A DNA stretch of 64,000 nucleotides, taken from positions 186,001-250,000 of the forward strand of contig NZ_FQYM01000001.1 in assembly GCF_900141705.1 (NCBI RefSeq), given 5' to 3'. Shown here one piece after another: positions 9,706 to 17,306 of this stretch. Position 1 is the first letter of the stretch. Each line of letters opens with the position of its first letter. A program made the position numbers and the translations under genes. The DNA comes from Fibrobacter sp. UWP2 (GTDB lineage Bacteria; Fibrobacterota; Fibrobacteria; Fibrobacterales; Fibrobacteraceae). The notes below the pieces were generated by a model. The model made no database searches and was not told where the DNA came from. It worked only from the letters and a program-made list of their open reading frames with translations.

Positions 9706-10863
9706 CTACTCGTTTTCGTCCTTATCGGGGATAGGGAGTGTTTTGAGGCTCTGCCCATCAACACCAACCGCCGCCGAGTCCAGGCCGTTTTCGAGCCCCG
9801 CCTCGCCCATGTCCAATGACCTGGATTTTTTAAGCATCAGGGCCCCGGTTTCGTCGATGTTCGAACTGCCCCCTTTCACAACGACCACCAACACCGATAC
9901 CAATAATATAAGAACAAAAAAGGCCGTCAAGAGGAACTTTTTGTTCCTCCCTGTGTGCTGCATCACTGCAAATTCCGGCGGAATTTCGCAAGTTTCGCCC
10001 TCATTGTTACAAATCGTTCCACTTTTTGAAAAAAAGCTTTTTAGGAACTTTGTTTGAGAATTCAACCAGGCGACTTCACCGCCGCAAACACCCGCAAAAG
10101 CGATCTCCAAAAGTTCGTCCAGTTCATCCAGGTCCTCCACACGATTTTCGGGATCGGCACGCAAAAGCGCACTCCACAACGGGGCAAGTTTGGTCAAGGT
10201 CTCGGGCCCTGCAAGCGAACCCGATTCCACCAGTGAATCTAGGCGGGAGTACAACTTTGTCGTAGGATCCAGCGAATCGGCCCGGGTGGCGGCATCGGCG
10301 AATTCCTCGTAGGTTTCAGCCTTTACCAGTTCCTCGCCCGCGATCCAAAAGTACAAGAGCATCCCCAAGCTGTAGGCGTCGCTCTTTTCGGTTGCGGGCT
10401 TGCTCTGGAAGCGCTCGGGAGCCGCATACGGAAGCGAGCCCGGACCCACAATGCCACAATCGATGAGCGTCACTTTGCCATCGGCACCCACAAGAACATT
10501 CGCCGGGTTTAGGTCGCCGTGGTGGATTCCCTTTGCCGAGAGCGTCTTGAGGACGACCACCAACTGGCGGAGCGCATCCAACGCCACCGCCACGGGCATG
10601 GGAGAGAACTTGTTCGATTCAAGACCCTCCACAAAATCGTAGACCAGGTACGGGCGGGCATTTTTTTCTCCGGCATCCACAACACGGTACACGCCGTCCA
10701 CGCGCTCGTGCAAAAGGCAACCAACCGTCGCTGAATCAAAATGGCATCCGGCGGCATACCACTTGAGGACATAGGACTTGGATCCCGCCCACAGCCTGTA
10801 GATTTGAGCCTCGCCTCCCCTGTGCAAAAGCGAGCAACGGGTCACGTCGGCGAAAACACTCAT
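9706..10863 (-). CDS. Membrane-anchored Hanks-type Ser/Thr protein kinase, atypical catalytic loop
   Basis: 385 residues. The kinase domain spans about 10-255: a glycine-rich loop (RGGEAQIYR), the ATP-anchoring Lys34 in YVLKWY, catalytic loop HGDLNPAN (116-123) with Asp118 and Asn123 kept, a DCG triplet (136-138) in place of DFG, and APE (149-151). The Lys normally two residues after the catalytic Asp is Asn here, so catalysis may be weak or unusual, but the key Asp residues are present. A single transmembrane helix lies near 310-332, followed by a 50-residue tail on the other side of the membrane. Its ATG overlaps the TGA of the upstream TPR lipoprotein gene (ATGA), showing translational coupling. 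Confidence 0.88.
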   Translation of the reverse strand: MSVFADVTRCSLLHRGGEAQIYRLWAGSKSYVLKWYAAGCHFDSATVGCLLHERVDGVYRVVDAGEKNARPYLVYDFVEGLESNKFSPMPVAVALDALRQLVVVLKTLSAKGIHHGDLNPANVLVGADGKVTLIDCGIVGPGSLPYAAPERFQSKPATEKSDAYSLGMLLYFWIAGEELVKAETYEEFADAATRADSLDPTTKLYSRLDSLVESGSLAGPETLTKLAPLWSALLRADPENRVEDLDELDELLEIAFAGVCGGEVAWLNSQTKFLKSFFSKSGTICNNEGETCEIPPEFAVMQHTGRNKKFLLTAFFVLILLVSVLVVVVKGGSSNIDETGALMLKKSRSLDMGEAGLENGLDSAAVGVDGQSLKTLPIPDKDENE

Positions 10864-11588
10864 AGTTCGCCCTGTTCCACCATGGCCTTGAGGGAATCTT
10901 CAGCCGCCTGCGTCCAACGGGCAAGCTCCTTATCGTCGGGCAGGGCTTCGTGGCCCATGGACCAAATGTCCCACGCCTGTTCAATGTCGCCTTCAGCCCA
11001 ATAGAGGTTGCCGAGGTTCATGTAGGCCGAGGCGAAGTTGGGCTCCTTGGTCACGATGTAGATGTAAATCTTTTTGGCCTGCTCCACGTCGCCGCGGTTT
11101 GAGAGCACAAACGCCTTAAGGTTGTGGCTAAAGTAGTTCGCGCTGTCCAACTGGATGGAGTGGTCCAGCAAAGGGAGCACGTTCGCGCGACCATTCTCCA
11201 TAAGGGTTGCCCGCGCCAAGTAAAAAAGGCTCGTCGAGTAGGCAGCGTCAATTTTGCCGCTGGAATCCACCTTCGAAAGAATGCGGAATTCCTTGACGGT
11301 GCGGTCCCAGAGGTCGAGCGTGGAGGTTTTTAAATGCTCTTTGTCCTCGGCAATGGCGTAATAGGCAAGCGCCAGCCCGTAGCGGGCATCCCGGTGCGCC
11401 GGGTCAGAATCAAGCGCCTTGGAAAAACTGGTCACGGCGCGATCGTAATCGCCAATTTGCAAGGCCGCGTTACCACGGTTCACCTCGGTCTCGGAGCAAC
11501 CACAAAAAAACACCGTAGCGACAACAACCACGATTTTCCATACATAACCATATAAATGATGTGTCTGATTACAAACACGTCTCATCAT
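10860..11588 (-). CDS. TPR-repeat protein, probable lipoprotein
   Basis: 242 residues. A hydrophobic segment (about 16-29) ends at a Cys in FFCGC, which is a plausible though imperfect lipobox. TPR units follow, for example RGNAALQIGDYDRAVTSFSKAL, then further repeats near 125-215 with AYMNLGNLYWAEGDIEQAWD. TPR domains bind proteins, so a role as an envelope adaptor for the kinase encoded next is reasonable. The start is supported by TACATTTA on the minus strand (11600-11593), 5 bases before the ATG; there is no ribosome site, so the operon mRNA may be leaderless. The first gene of the kinase/sigma-54 operon. Confidence 0.8.
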   Translation of the reverse strand: MMRRVCNQTHHLYGYVWKIVVVVATVFFCGCSETEVNRGNAALQIGDYDRAVTSFSKALDSDPAHRDARYGLALAYYAIAEDKEHLKTSTLDLWDRTVKEFRILSKVDSSGKIDAAYSTSLFYLARATLMENGRANVLPLLDHSIQLDSANYFSHNLKAFVLSNRGDVEQAKKIYIYIVTKEPNFASAYMNLGNLYWAEGDIEQAWDIWSMGHEALPDDKELARWTQAAEDSLKAMVEQGEL

Positions 11589-11601
11589 GTTTTAAATGTA
11601 T

Positions 11602-11629
11602 AAAAAAATCCCTGCCAAAGGGCAGGGAT
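11602..11629 (-). terminator. Terminator of the DUF3332-like gene
   Basis: On the minus strand the stem ATCCCTGCCC/GGCAGGGAT with a short loop is followed by a run of T. It sits just after the stop of the 11653-12087 gene, before the TPR gene of the next operon. Confidence 0.85.
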
Positions 11630-11652
11630 CTTCGAAAATTCGAAAGCAAGAA

Positions 11653-12087
11653 TTACTTTTCGAGTTCGCGAACGGCAACAACGTTGCCTTCGGCGTCAAG
11701 AGCGCGCACGACGTTGCCATCGCGTTCGAGCTTGATCTGAGCAGTTTCGCCCTGAGCGGTGGTGATGGTGGCGGAGAGAGAACCGTCAGCATTCTTCACA
11801 GCGGCAATGGTGTTGCCCTGAGCGTCCTGTTCGTAGTAGCTGTCACCAGCGGCGAGCGGGTTGGAGCCAGTCCAGAATTCCACAGTGTTGAGCACGAGGA
11901 TGTCAACGAACGTAGCAATGCCGTAAACCGGGATGACCATCATGGCAAAGTGAACGATAGAGTTGAGCCACTTGTTGCCAAGAGTGCCGTTCCAGCTGAG
12001 AAGCTTGTTGAAGCAGGCGTAGCTGCCGTAGCAACCAGTGAGAGTGATCATGCTTGCGCAAATAACTGCAGCGAGAGCTTTTTTCAT
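11653..12087 (-). CDS. DUF3332-like lipoprotein
   Basis: 144 residues. The signal peptide ends in a lipobox (ITLTGC), so Cys19 is probably lipidated. The sequence after it (CFNKLLSWNGTLGNKWLNS) and the hydrophobic stretch VHFAMMVIPVYGIATFVDILV match the pattern I know for the DUF3332 family of the Bacteroidetes and relatives. The C-terminal 70 residues contain repeated beta turns (DAQGNTI, KNADGSL, DAEGNVV). A clear AGGAG ribosome site precedes the ATG. A TATATTTT element (12145-12138) gives a leader of about 45 bases. It has its own terminator and is therefore a single-gene unit. Function unknown. Confidence 0.75.
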   Translation of the reverse strand: MKKALAAVICASMITLTGCYGSYACFNKLLSWNGTLGNKWLNSIVHFAMMVIPVYGIATFVDILVLNTVEFWTGSNPLAAGDSYYEQDAQGNTIAAVKNADGSLSATITTAQGETAQIKLERDGNVVRALDAEGNVVAVRELEK

Positions 12088-12137
12088 TTTATTTTACTCC
12101 TTAAGGTTTTAAGTTTATCGTAATATTAACGACACCG

Positions 12138-12145
12138 AAAATATA
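12138..12145 (-). promoter_or_regulatory. -10 element of the DUF3332-like gene
   Basis: TATATTTT on the minus strand, 51 bases before the start codon. This unit has a normal leader with an AGGAG site, in contrast to the leaderless genes nearby. Confidence 0.45.
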
Positions 12146-12360
12146 AATAAATAATCCCCTCTTAACAAAAAAATAGGGAAATTTTTAAAAAAATTGACGA
12201 AAGTCACATATCCAAAACAAGCCTTTTTTTGCTTAAATCGTTGATTTTGGGCAATTTAGGTAGTCTATCGGCTAAAATTCTCCAAAAAAAGCCCTTAAAA
12301 TTTATTTATTACCCATTGGTCTCTTTTTTGTTTAGTTTACCAAAAAAGGAAGAACATTTT

Positions 12361-13872
12361 ATGACATTGAGCCGTCGCTTTGCCGTTGCCGCATTTTTTG
12401 CGCTGATTTCGTCTGCCTTTGCCGCAGGACCTCTTACTGTTTGGATTATGCCCAACGGGGCCACCCCGCAGCAAAAACTGGAACAACGCCTGGAGGCATT
12501 TACCAAAAAAACGGGAATCAAAACCCAAGTGCAGGTGCTGGACTGGGGCGAAGCATGGAACCGCATTTCGAACGTTCTCGCCACGGGCGAGGACGCCCCC
12601 GACGTCCTTCAATTAGGGACCACCTGGATACCCTATTTTGCCTCCAAGCAACAGATTAAGCCCCTGAACCCGTGGCTTGACAAGATTGATTCCAGCCGTT
12701 TTGTCCCCACCAGCTGGCATACCTCGCATATTGAGTCCGACACCACCATCTATTCGGTCCCTTGGTTCATCGACGTTCGACCCCTGCTGGGCAACAAGCG
12801 CATTTTAAGGGAGAACGGGATTTCCAGCGATAATGTTTCCTCTTACGAAGGCTTTGTAGACGCCATCAAAAAAATCAACTCGCGCAAAGAAATTCTTGAA
12901 AACGGCGTGAAAGTCCGCGCCTACGCCTTCCCCGGCAAAAGCGACTGGAACATCCCCCACAACTTTGCCCCGTGGATTTGGAGCAACGGCGGAGACTTTA
13001 TTGCAAAGGACAAGAACGGCAAGTGGCACGCCAACATTTTGAGTGAAAGGACGTTGTTCGGCATCGCCAAGTACCTGAACTTTGTGCTAGACTCCTTGGT
13101 TCTAAGCGACGTTTTACAAAACAACACGGCACAAATCGCGCAGCAGTTCAATGCGGGCGAACTCGCGTTTATCGTGAGCACGTCCGAAATAGTTATGCAA
13201 GTCCATTTTGACGGCACCAAAGGCGGACTCTCGGGAGCCCAGATTGGGAGCGACAGCATTGTGGCGCTCCCCTTCCCCAAGGGATCCGCCGGATCGGTTA
13301 GCTTTATTGGCGGAAGCAACCTCGCCATACCCGCCGGCAACAAGCGCCCCGAGGCAATCAAGCTCCTGCTATTCCTCACAAACGACGAGAACCTGGACGC
13401 CTACACTAAGCAAATCGGATTCCTCCCCGCGTCCAAGAAGGTCCTCGAAACTTGGTCCACCGACGAAAACTACCGTGTACTTGTCGAAGCACTTAAGACT
13501 GGCAAAACCTACACAGCTATCCCCGAGTGGGGCGACATCGAACAGAGCCTAGTCTCCATGTTCAGCGAAACCTGGGACCACCTGGAGATTCCAGCCCTCT
13601 ACTCCGAAGAAAAACTGTACCAGATTTTCTCGAACTACTCCGCGGCTATCGACAAACAGCTGAGCTACACCGCCACGGGAACCATGACGTTCGCCGAATT
13701 CCAAAGCGTGTGGCACAAGGCACTTGGCATCAAGGACGAACCGGAAAAAGAACCCGACGCGACCGACGATAAAAAAGCCATTGTTGAAGAGAACCTGCGA
13801 AAGGCGCCCTGGGTATTTGCCGTCATGCTGTTCCTCGGGTTCCTGTTCTCCCTCAAACGCAAAAAGAAGTAA
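12361..13872 (+). CDS. Solute-binding protein with C-terminal transmembrane anchor
   Basis: 503 residues from ATG 12361, chosen because a signal peptide (MTLSRRFAVAAFFALISSAFA) begins there and AGGAAG precedes it; an in-frame start 132 bases upstream would bury the signal peptide. Residues about 24-440 have the layout of extracellular solute-binding proteins of the sugar type, with TVWIMPNG at the front, FGEAWNRI-like core and SFIGGSNLAIPAG. Unlike ordinary binding proteins it continues through a linker into a hydrophobic helix (about 483-498) ended by LKRKKK, so it should be held in the inner membrane facing the periplasm. No permease or ATPase gene is adjacent. The diguanylate cyclase starts 3 bases after its stop, suggesting that it senses rather than imports a ligand. 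Confidence 0.85.
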   Translation: MTLSRRFAVAAFFALISSAFAAGPLTVWIMPNGATPQQKLEQRLEAFTKKTGIKTQVQVLDWGEAWNRISNVLATGEDAPDVLQLGTTWIPYFASKQQIKPLNPWLDKIDSSRFVPTSWHTSHIESDTTIYSVPWFIDVRPLLGNKRILRENGISSDNVSSYEGFVDAIKKINSRKEILENGVKVRAYAFPGKSDWNIPHNFAPWIWSNGGDFIAKDKNGKWHANILSERTLFGIAKYLNFVLDSLVLSDVLQNNTAQIAQQFNAGELAFIVSTSEIVMQVHFDGTKGGLSGAQIGSDSIVALPFPKGSAGSVSFIGGSNLAIPAGNKRPEAIKLLLFLTNDENLDAYTKQIGFLPASKKVLETWSTDENYRVLVEALKTGKTYTAIPEWGDIEQSLVSMFSETWDHLEIPALYSEEKLYQIFSNYSAAIDKQLSYTATGTMTFAEFQSVWHKALGIKDEPEKEPDATDDKKAIVEENLRKAPWVFAVMLFLGFLFSLKRKKK

Positions 13873-13875
13873 CCT

Positions 13876-15603
13876 ATGAAAAACGTAAAGGTCACTACAT
13901 TTTCGCAAAGCATCATTTTCAAGAGCCTTTTGTTCTTGGTGATTTCCATGTTACTCATTGTAACAGTGGGCACCTACTTTTTCACCCAGAGGCAACTGGA
14001 ATCGACAGTCCAATACAACTACAGTTCCAACGAAGCCCGTTTGCAGCAGCTCGCATTCTCGGCAAACAACGAAATGGAACAGTTCGGGAGTAGGCTCTCC
14101 CTGCTCGCTAAGACCTCCGAAATCGCGACCATGGACCCGGTGATTGCAGCGGGCCATCTCAAGAGCTACACCATCTCGTCCATGTTCTCGTCGGGCGAAA
14201 CCGTTTCGCTGTATGACCACCAAGAACAACTCATTTGCGACAATTCGATGCTCGAGACCGCCAAGGCGATTTACCCCGTGGAGTTCGGCAAGATTTCGCC
14301 ACACAGGCCCTATGTTACACCTTGGTACCGCGAAGGCGACGGCATACCCAAGCGCGCCTTTGCCGCCGTTGTCTCGGACCGAACAAGCAATGGCGGTTAC
14401 ATTGTGGCAAGCTTTAGCATGCGCCGCCTTTGGAAATACTTTAGCGAGTTCAAGGTCGGGCAAAACGGGTTCGTAATCGCCATCAACACGGCAGGCGAAA
14501 TCCTCTACCACCCCGACCTCAAAAAATGGATGGACGGGGTCCACCGCATTTCAGAAACAGGATTCGAGGATTTTAACGTCCAGACCTACGAAATCAACAA
14601 GCCGACCTTTATCAAACTGAATGACGGACACCGCTACCTGATCAACTACAACTTTAACGCCGAATACAACCTAGGGCTCATCACGCTCCAGCCCAAGTCC
14701 GAAATCGACGCCTCGGTATCGACAGTCAAGTTCATCAGCAAAGTCATCCTCGCCTTCGCCATGCTCGCCATCTTGCTGGTCGCATTCTGGCTGATTCTCA
14801 TTCTCGGGCGGCCCATGAACCGCCTCATTGAGCACATTTCCAAAATCACCAACGGCAACATCGACATCGACGAAATCAACGTGGGCAACCGCAAGGACGA
14901 AATCGGCCAGCTCTCGAGGGCGTTCAACCAAATGCACAGCACCATCAAGCGGCAAATCAAAGAACTGAACGCCCACCGCGAAATGCTGGAACAAGAAGTC
15001 CAGGAACGCACCCAGGAACTGGAAGAGGCAAACAAGAAACTCGACCTTATTTCGAGGACCGACGACCTGACCCAGCTTCCCAACCGTCGCGACATGCACG
15101 AGACAATTGACAACGAGGTCGGCCGCAGCGCCCGCACCCACAAGCCGTTCTGCTTTATTTTCTTTGACATAGACCACTTCAAGAACGTGAACGACACCTA
15201 CGGGCACGCCGCCGGCGACCTGGTCCTCAAGGCGGTGTCGTCGACCATCCGCGGGCTTTTGCGCAAGTACGACGTGCTGGCCCGCTATGGCGGCGAGGAG
15301 TTCTTGACCCTGTTGCCCGAAACGGACCTGGAAGGGGCAGCCATCGTCGCGGAGCGCTTCCGCAAAAAAATCGAAAAGCTCTCCATTAGCTTTGCCGAAC
15401 AAAAAATCAAGGTGACCATTACCCTGGGGGTCGCCCTGTACGACGACCGGCTGGGCGCCGACCGGAGCATTCAGCAGGCCGACAAAGCGCTATACGAGGG
15501 CAAAGAGACCGGGCGCAACAAGGTCGTCATCTGGGACCCCGAACGCACCAGTGAAGAGGATTACAAGCAGGCGGCCATCGAAGAAGCTCGCGACCGCAGG
15601 TAA
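13876..15603 (+). CDS. Membrane diguanylate cyclase with Cache sensor, HAMP and GGDEF domains
   Basis: 575 residues. Transmembrane helix 1 (about 14-33), a periplasmic region of about 250 residues resembling a double Cache sensor, helix 2 (about 287-312), a HAMP domain (GRPMNRLIEHI onwards, to about 362), a coiled coil rich in Gln and Glu (about 362-400), then the GGDEF domain. The active site is GGEEF at 472-476, with an RxxD product-inhibition site (RKYD, 463-466) correctly placed nine residues before it. DIDHFKNVNDTYGH and the TITLGVA segment are also typical. It should make cyclic di-GMP in response to a periplasmic signal. Co-transcribed with the anchored solute-binding protein, which is the obvious candidate partner. 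Confidence 0.95.
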   Translation: MKNVKVTTFSQSIIFKSLLFLVISMLLIVTVGTYFFTQRQLESTVQYNYSSNEARLQQLAFSANNEMEQFGSRLSLLAKTSEIATMDPVIAAGHLKSYTISSMFSSGETVSLYDHQEQLICDNSMLETAKAIYPVEFGKISPHRPYVTPWYREGDGIPKRAFAAVVSDRTSNGGYIVASFSMRRLWKYFSEFKVGQNGFVIAINTAGEILYHPDLKKWMDGVHRISETGFEDFNVQTYEINKPTFIKLNDGHRYLINYNFNAEYNLGLITLQPKSEIDASVSTVKFISKVILAFAMLAILLVAFWLILILGRPMNRLIEHISKITNGNIDIDEINVGNRKDEIGQLSRAFNQMHSTIKRQIKELNAHREMLEQEVQERTQELEEANKKLDLISRTDDLTQLPNRRDMHETIDNEVGRSARTHKPFCFIFFDIDHFKNVNDTYGHAAGDLVLKAVSSTIRGLLRKYDVLARYGGEEFLTLLPETDLEGAAIVAERFRKKIEKLSISFAEQKIKVTITLGVALYDDRLGADRSIQQADKALYEGKETGRNKVVIWDPERTSEEDYKQAAIEEARDRR

Positions 15604-15604
15604 A

Positions 15605-15635
15605 CAAAAAAGACTCGCTAAAGCGAGTCTTTTTT
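15605..15635. terminator. Bidirectional terminator between cyclase gene and tRNA-Pro
   Basis: Perfect stem AAAAAAGACTCGC/GCGAGTCTTTTTT with a TAAA loop. T tracts on both strands serve the cyclase operon (+) and tRNA-Pro (-). Confidence 0.9.
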
Positions 15636-15636
15636 A

Positions 15637-15710
15637 TCGGGATGACTGAATTCGAATCAGCGACCTCTTGAACCCCATTCAAGCGCTCTACCAGGCTGAG
15701 CTACATCCCG
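15637..15710 (-). tRNA. tRNA-Pro, anticodon GGG
   Basis: A 74-base cloverleaf on the minus strand: acceptor CGGGATG/CATCCCG, D stem GCTC/GAGC, anticodon stem CTTGA/TCAAG around loop ATGGGGT (anticodon GGG), and T loop TTCGAAT. Discriminator A; CCA is not encoded. Confidence 0.95.
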
Positions 15711-15731
15711 AGGTCTCTTGCAAGAGTGAAC

Positions 15732-15739
15732 CAAAGTTA
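15732..15739 (-). promoter_or_regulatory. -10 element of tRNA-Pro
   Basis: TAACTTTG on the minus strand fits TAnnTTTG and lies 22 bases before the tRNA 5' end. It forms one arm of the inverted repeat CAAAGTT-AGTTA-AACTTTG (15732-15750). Confidence 0.55.
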
Positions 15740-15789
15740 GTTAAACTTTGCCTTTTTTTCAAGGCAAAACCCCGAAAAAGGCATTTTTT

Positions 15790-16515
15790 CTATTTCCAGT
15801 AGCCCACAATCAGCACCTCGGGCGTCGCCTTCGGGTACTTTTTGCTTTTAAAGCCCACGATCTTCCTCAAACTTTTTTGCTTGAGTTCCCAGCCTTCGCG
15901 AAGCAGCCCCTTGGTCGAAAGCGTCACCTTGAGTCCGGGGACCTTACCGCCTTCCTTGATTTGATCCAGCTTATCCACGTTCAACATCACAGGCTTGGTC
16001 TTGATACTGAACTCGCGCTTGGAGGCGGAGTCCAGGGTGAGGTCCGGGCGGGCCTTTTTTTCGGTCTCCCAAACGTAGAACGTCCATTCGCGTTTTTCGC
16101 CCGCCGCGTAATAGCCGGCGTCAAAGAGTTTTTCGCCAAAGAATATGGGCGCCTTCACAAAGCCGTCGAGCGTCGCCGTATAGGGCTTGCCGTCGGTCCC
16201 AACCATCACCACCACCGGGTTGATTTGGCCGTCCATGCCCGCAAAGTCCATGTCGAACTCCACCGTCACAGCGGCATTCGGCGCAATCTTTTTAGGGTAC
16301 TTGAAGTTCGACATGCCAATGCCCTGACCAATCACATTCTCCAGGACGATTTCCTTATTCGTGACGTTTGCGCCCTTGATCACAATGTGCTTGACATCGC
16401 CCTGGTCGGCGTAACCAATAGGGTACGGTTCGGGAACAAACTTGATGGCGTCGTCGGCAAAAGCCTGCGACGCGAGGGCCGCGGCGGCGGCAAAGGCTAA
16501 AATCTTGATTTTCAT
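15790..16515 (-). CDS. Secreted protein, weakly DUF1573-like
   Basis: 241 residues from ATG 16515. The signal peptide is MKIKILAFAAAAALASQAFA. A beta-rich domain follows (KHIVIKGANVTNKEIVLENV, then FKYPKKIAPNAAVTVEFDMD), whose pattern of bonded strands and a fixed-length turn resembles the DUF1573 Ig-like domain, but the typical Cys-Gly-Cys motif is absent. The remainder contains KREWTFYVWETEKKARPDL and a Lys-rich tail ending in VGYWK. An ATG six bases earlier (16521) is possible; 16515 is preferred because TATATTAT (16526-16519) would overlap the earlier codon. Divergent from the HAD phosphatase gene with only 35 bases between start codons. Function unknown. Confidence 0.7.
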   Translation of the reverse strand: MKIKILAFAAAAALASQAFADDAIKFVPEPYPIGYADQGDVKHIVIKGANVTNKEIVLENVIGQGIGMSNFKYPKKIAPNAAVTVEFDMDFAGMDGQINPVVVMVGTDGKPYTATLDGFVKAPIFFGEKLFDAGYYAAGEKREWTFYVWETEKKARPDLTLDSASKREFSIKTKPVMLNVDKLDQIKEGGKVPGLKVTLSTKGLLREGWELKQKSLRKIVGFKSKKYPKATPEVLIVGYWK

Positions 16516-16536
16516 GCGCATAATATACAAAATTTC

Positions 16537-16544
16537 TATCTTTG
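16537..16544 (+). promoter_or_regulatory. -10 element of the HAD phosphatase gene
   Basis: TATCTTTG, 7 bases before the GTG start at 16551. It excludes the in-frame TTG at 16542, which lies inside the box, and implies a leaderless mRNA. Confidence 0.5.
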
Positions 16545-16550
16545 GGCTCC

Positions 16551-17261
16551 GTGAATTCAAAGGCAGACATACAGGCGCTTGTCGCGCAAAAAGATTTGTT
16601 CATTTTCGACCTGGACGGGACGCTCTTCAACACGCTGGGCGACCTAGCTCCGGCAGTGAATTTTGCCATGCGAAAGTTCGGGCTCAAGGAACACGACAAT
16701 GAGACTGTACGTAGTTTTATTGGAAACGGGTCCATGAACCTCATTCGACGGGCCGTGAGTAACGCCCTCGGACTTGGCTGGCCCAAACTGGAATCCATGA
16801 CAATCGGGGACATCGACATTGCACAGGTCCATCAAGTTTATTCGCAATTCTACTGGGAAAACTGCACCGCGCATACAGTCCCCTACGAGGGCGTCGTCGA
16901 GTTCATCGAGCGTCTGCGCTCGCAGGCAAAGCGGGTTGCGATGGTCACGAACAAGCCTGTAAAGCCAAGCGAAATCATTTTGCAGAAATTCAACCTGCTC
17001 AAGCACTTTGACGCATATCTGTGCGGCGACACCTCGCCCGAACGCAAGCCAAGCCCCGCAGGCATCCAGGCCATTTTAAAACAGCTGGGAACGGACCCCA
17101 AAAAGGCATTGATGATTGGCGACGACACGCCCGACGTGATGGCATCCAAAAACGCGGGCATCGACTGCGTCGCGCTTTTGGAAGGCTTTGGCAAACCCGA
17201 GAATCTGCTCCCTCTCGAGCCCCCCTACACCATAGGCCACATCAAGGATTTTCCATATTGA
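16551..17261 (+). CDS. gph: HAD-family phosphatase, phosphoglycolate phosphatase-like
   Basis: 236 residues from GTG 16551. Motif I is FDLDGTLFNT near residue 20, giving the nucleophile and acid/base Asp pair; motif II is MVTNKP near 128; the conserved Lys is in PERKPSP near 165; motif IV is IGDDTPDV near 190. A helical cap domain lies between motifs I and II. This arrangement and length match phosphoglycolate phosphatases, which salvage 2-phosphoglycolate, but related HAD enzymes such as PpaX or general sugar phosphatases have the same layout, so the substrate is inferred. There is no ribosome site upstream. The gene stands alone between divergent and convergent neighbours. Confidence 0.85.
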   Translation: MNSKADIQALVAQKDLFIFDLDGTLFNTLGDLAPAVNFAMRKFGLKEHDNETVRSFIGNGSMNLIRRAVSNALGLGWPKLESMTIGDIDIAQVHQVYSQFYWENCTAHTVPYEGVVEFIERLRSQAKRVAMVTNKPVKPSEIILQKFNLLKHFDAYLCGDTSPERKPSPAGIQAILKQLGTDPKKALMIGDDTPDVMASKNAGIDCVALLEGFGKPENLLPLEPPYTIGHIKDFPY

Positions 17262-17306
17262 GCGCCAGGAATATTAATGCTAGCAGAAGGGACATAAAAT
17301 GATGCG

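Noticed and set aside
12229-12360. Earlier start for the solute-binding protein
   Set aside because: It would place 44 residues before a normal signal peptide and has no ribosome site; ATG 12361 has AGGAAG.
12361-15603. ABC sugar importer operon
   Set aside because: Only a binding protein is present; neither permease nor ATPase genes lie on either side.
16542-16550. TTG start for the HAD phosphatase
   Set aside because: The codon lies inside the TATCTTTG box; GTG 16551 is better placed.
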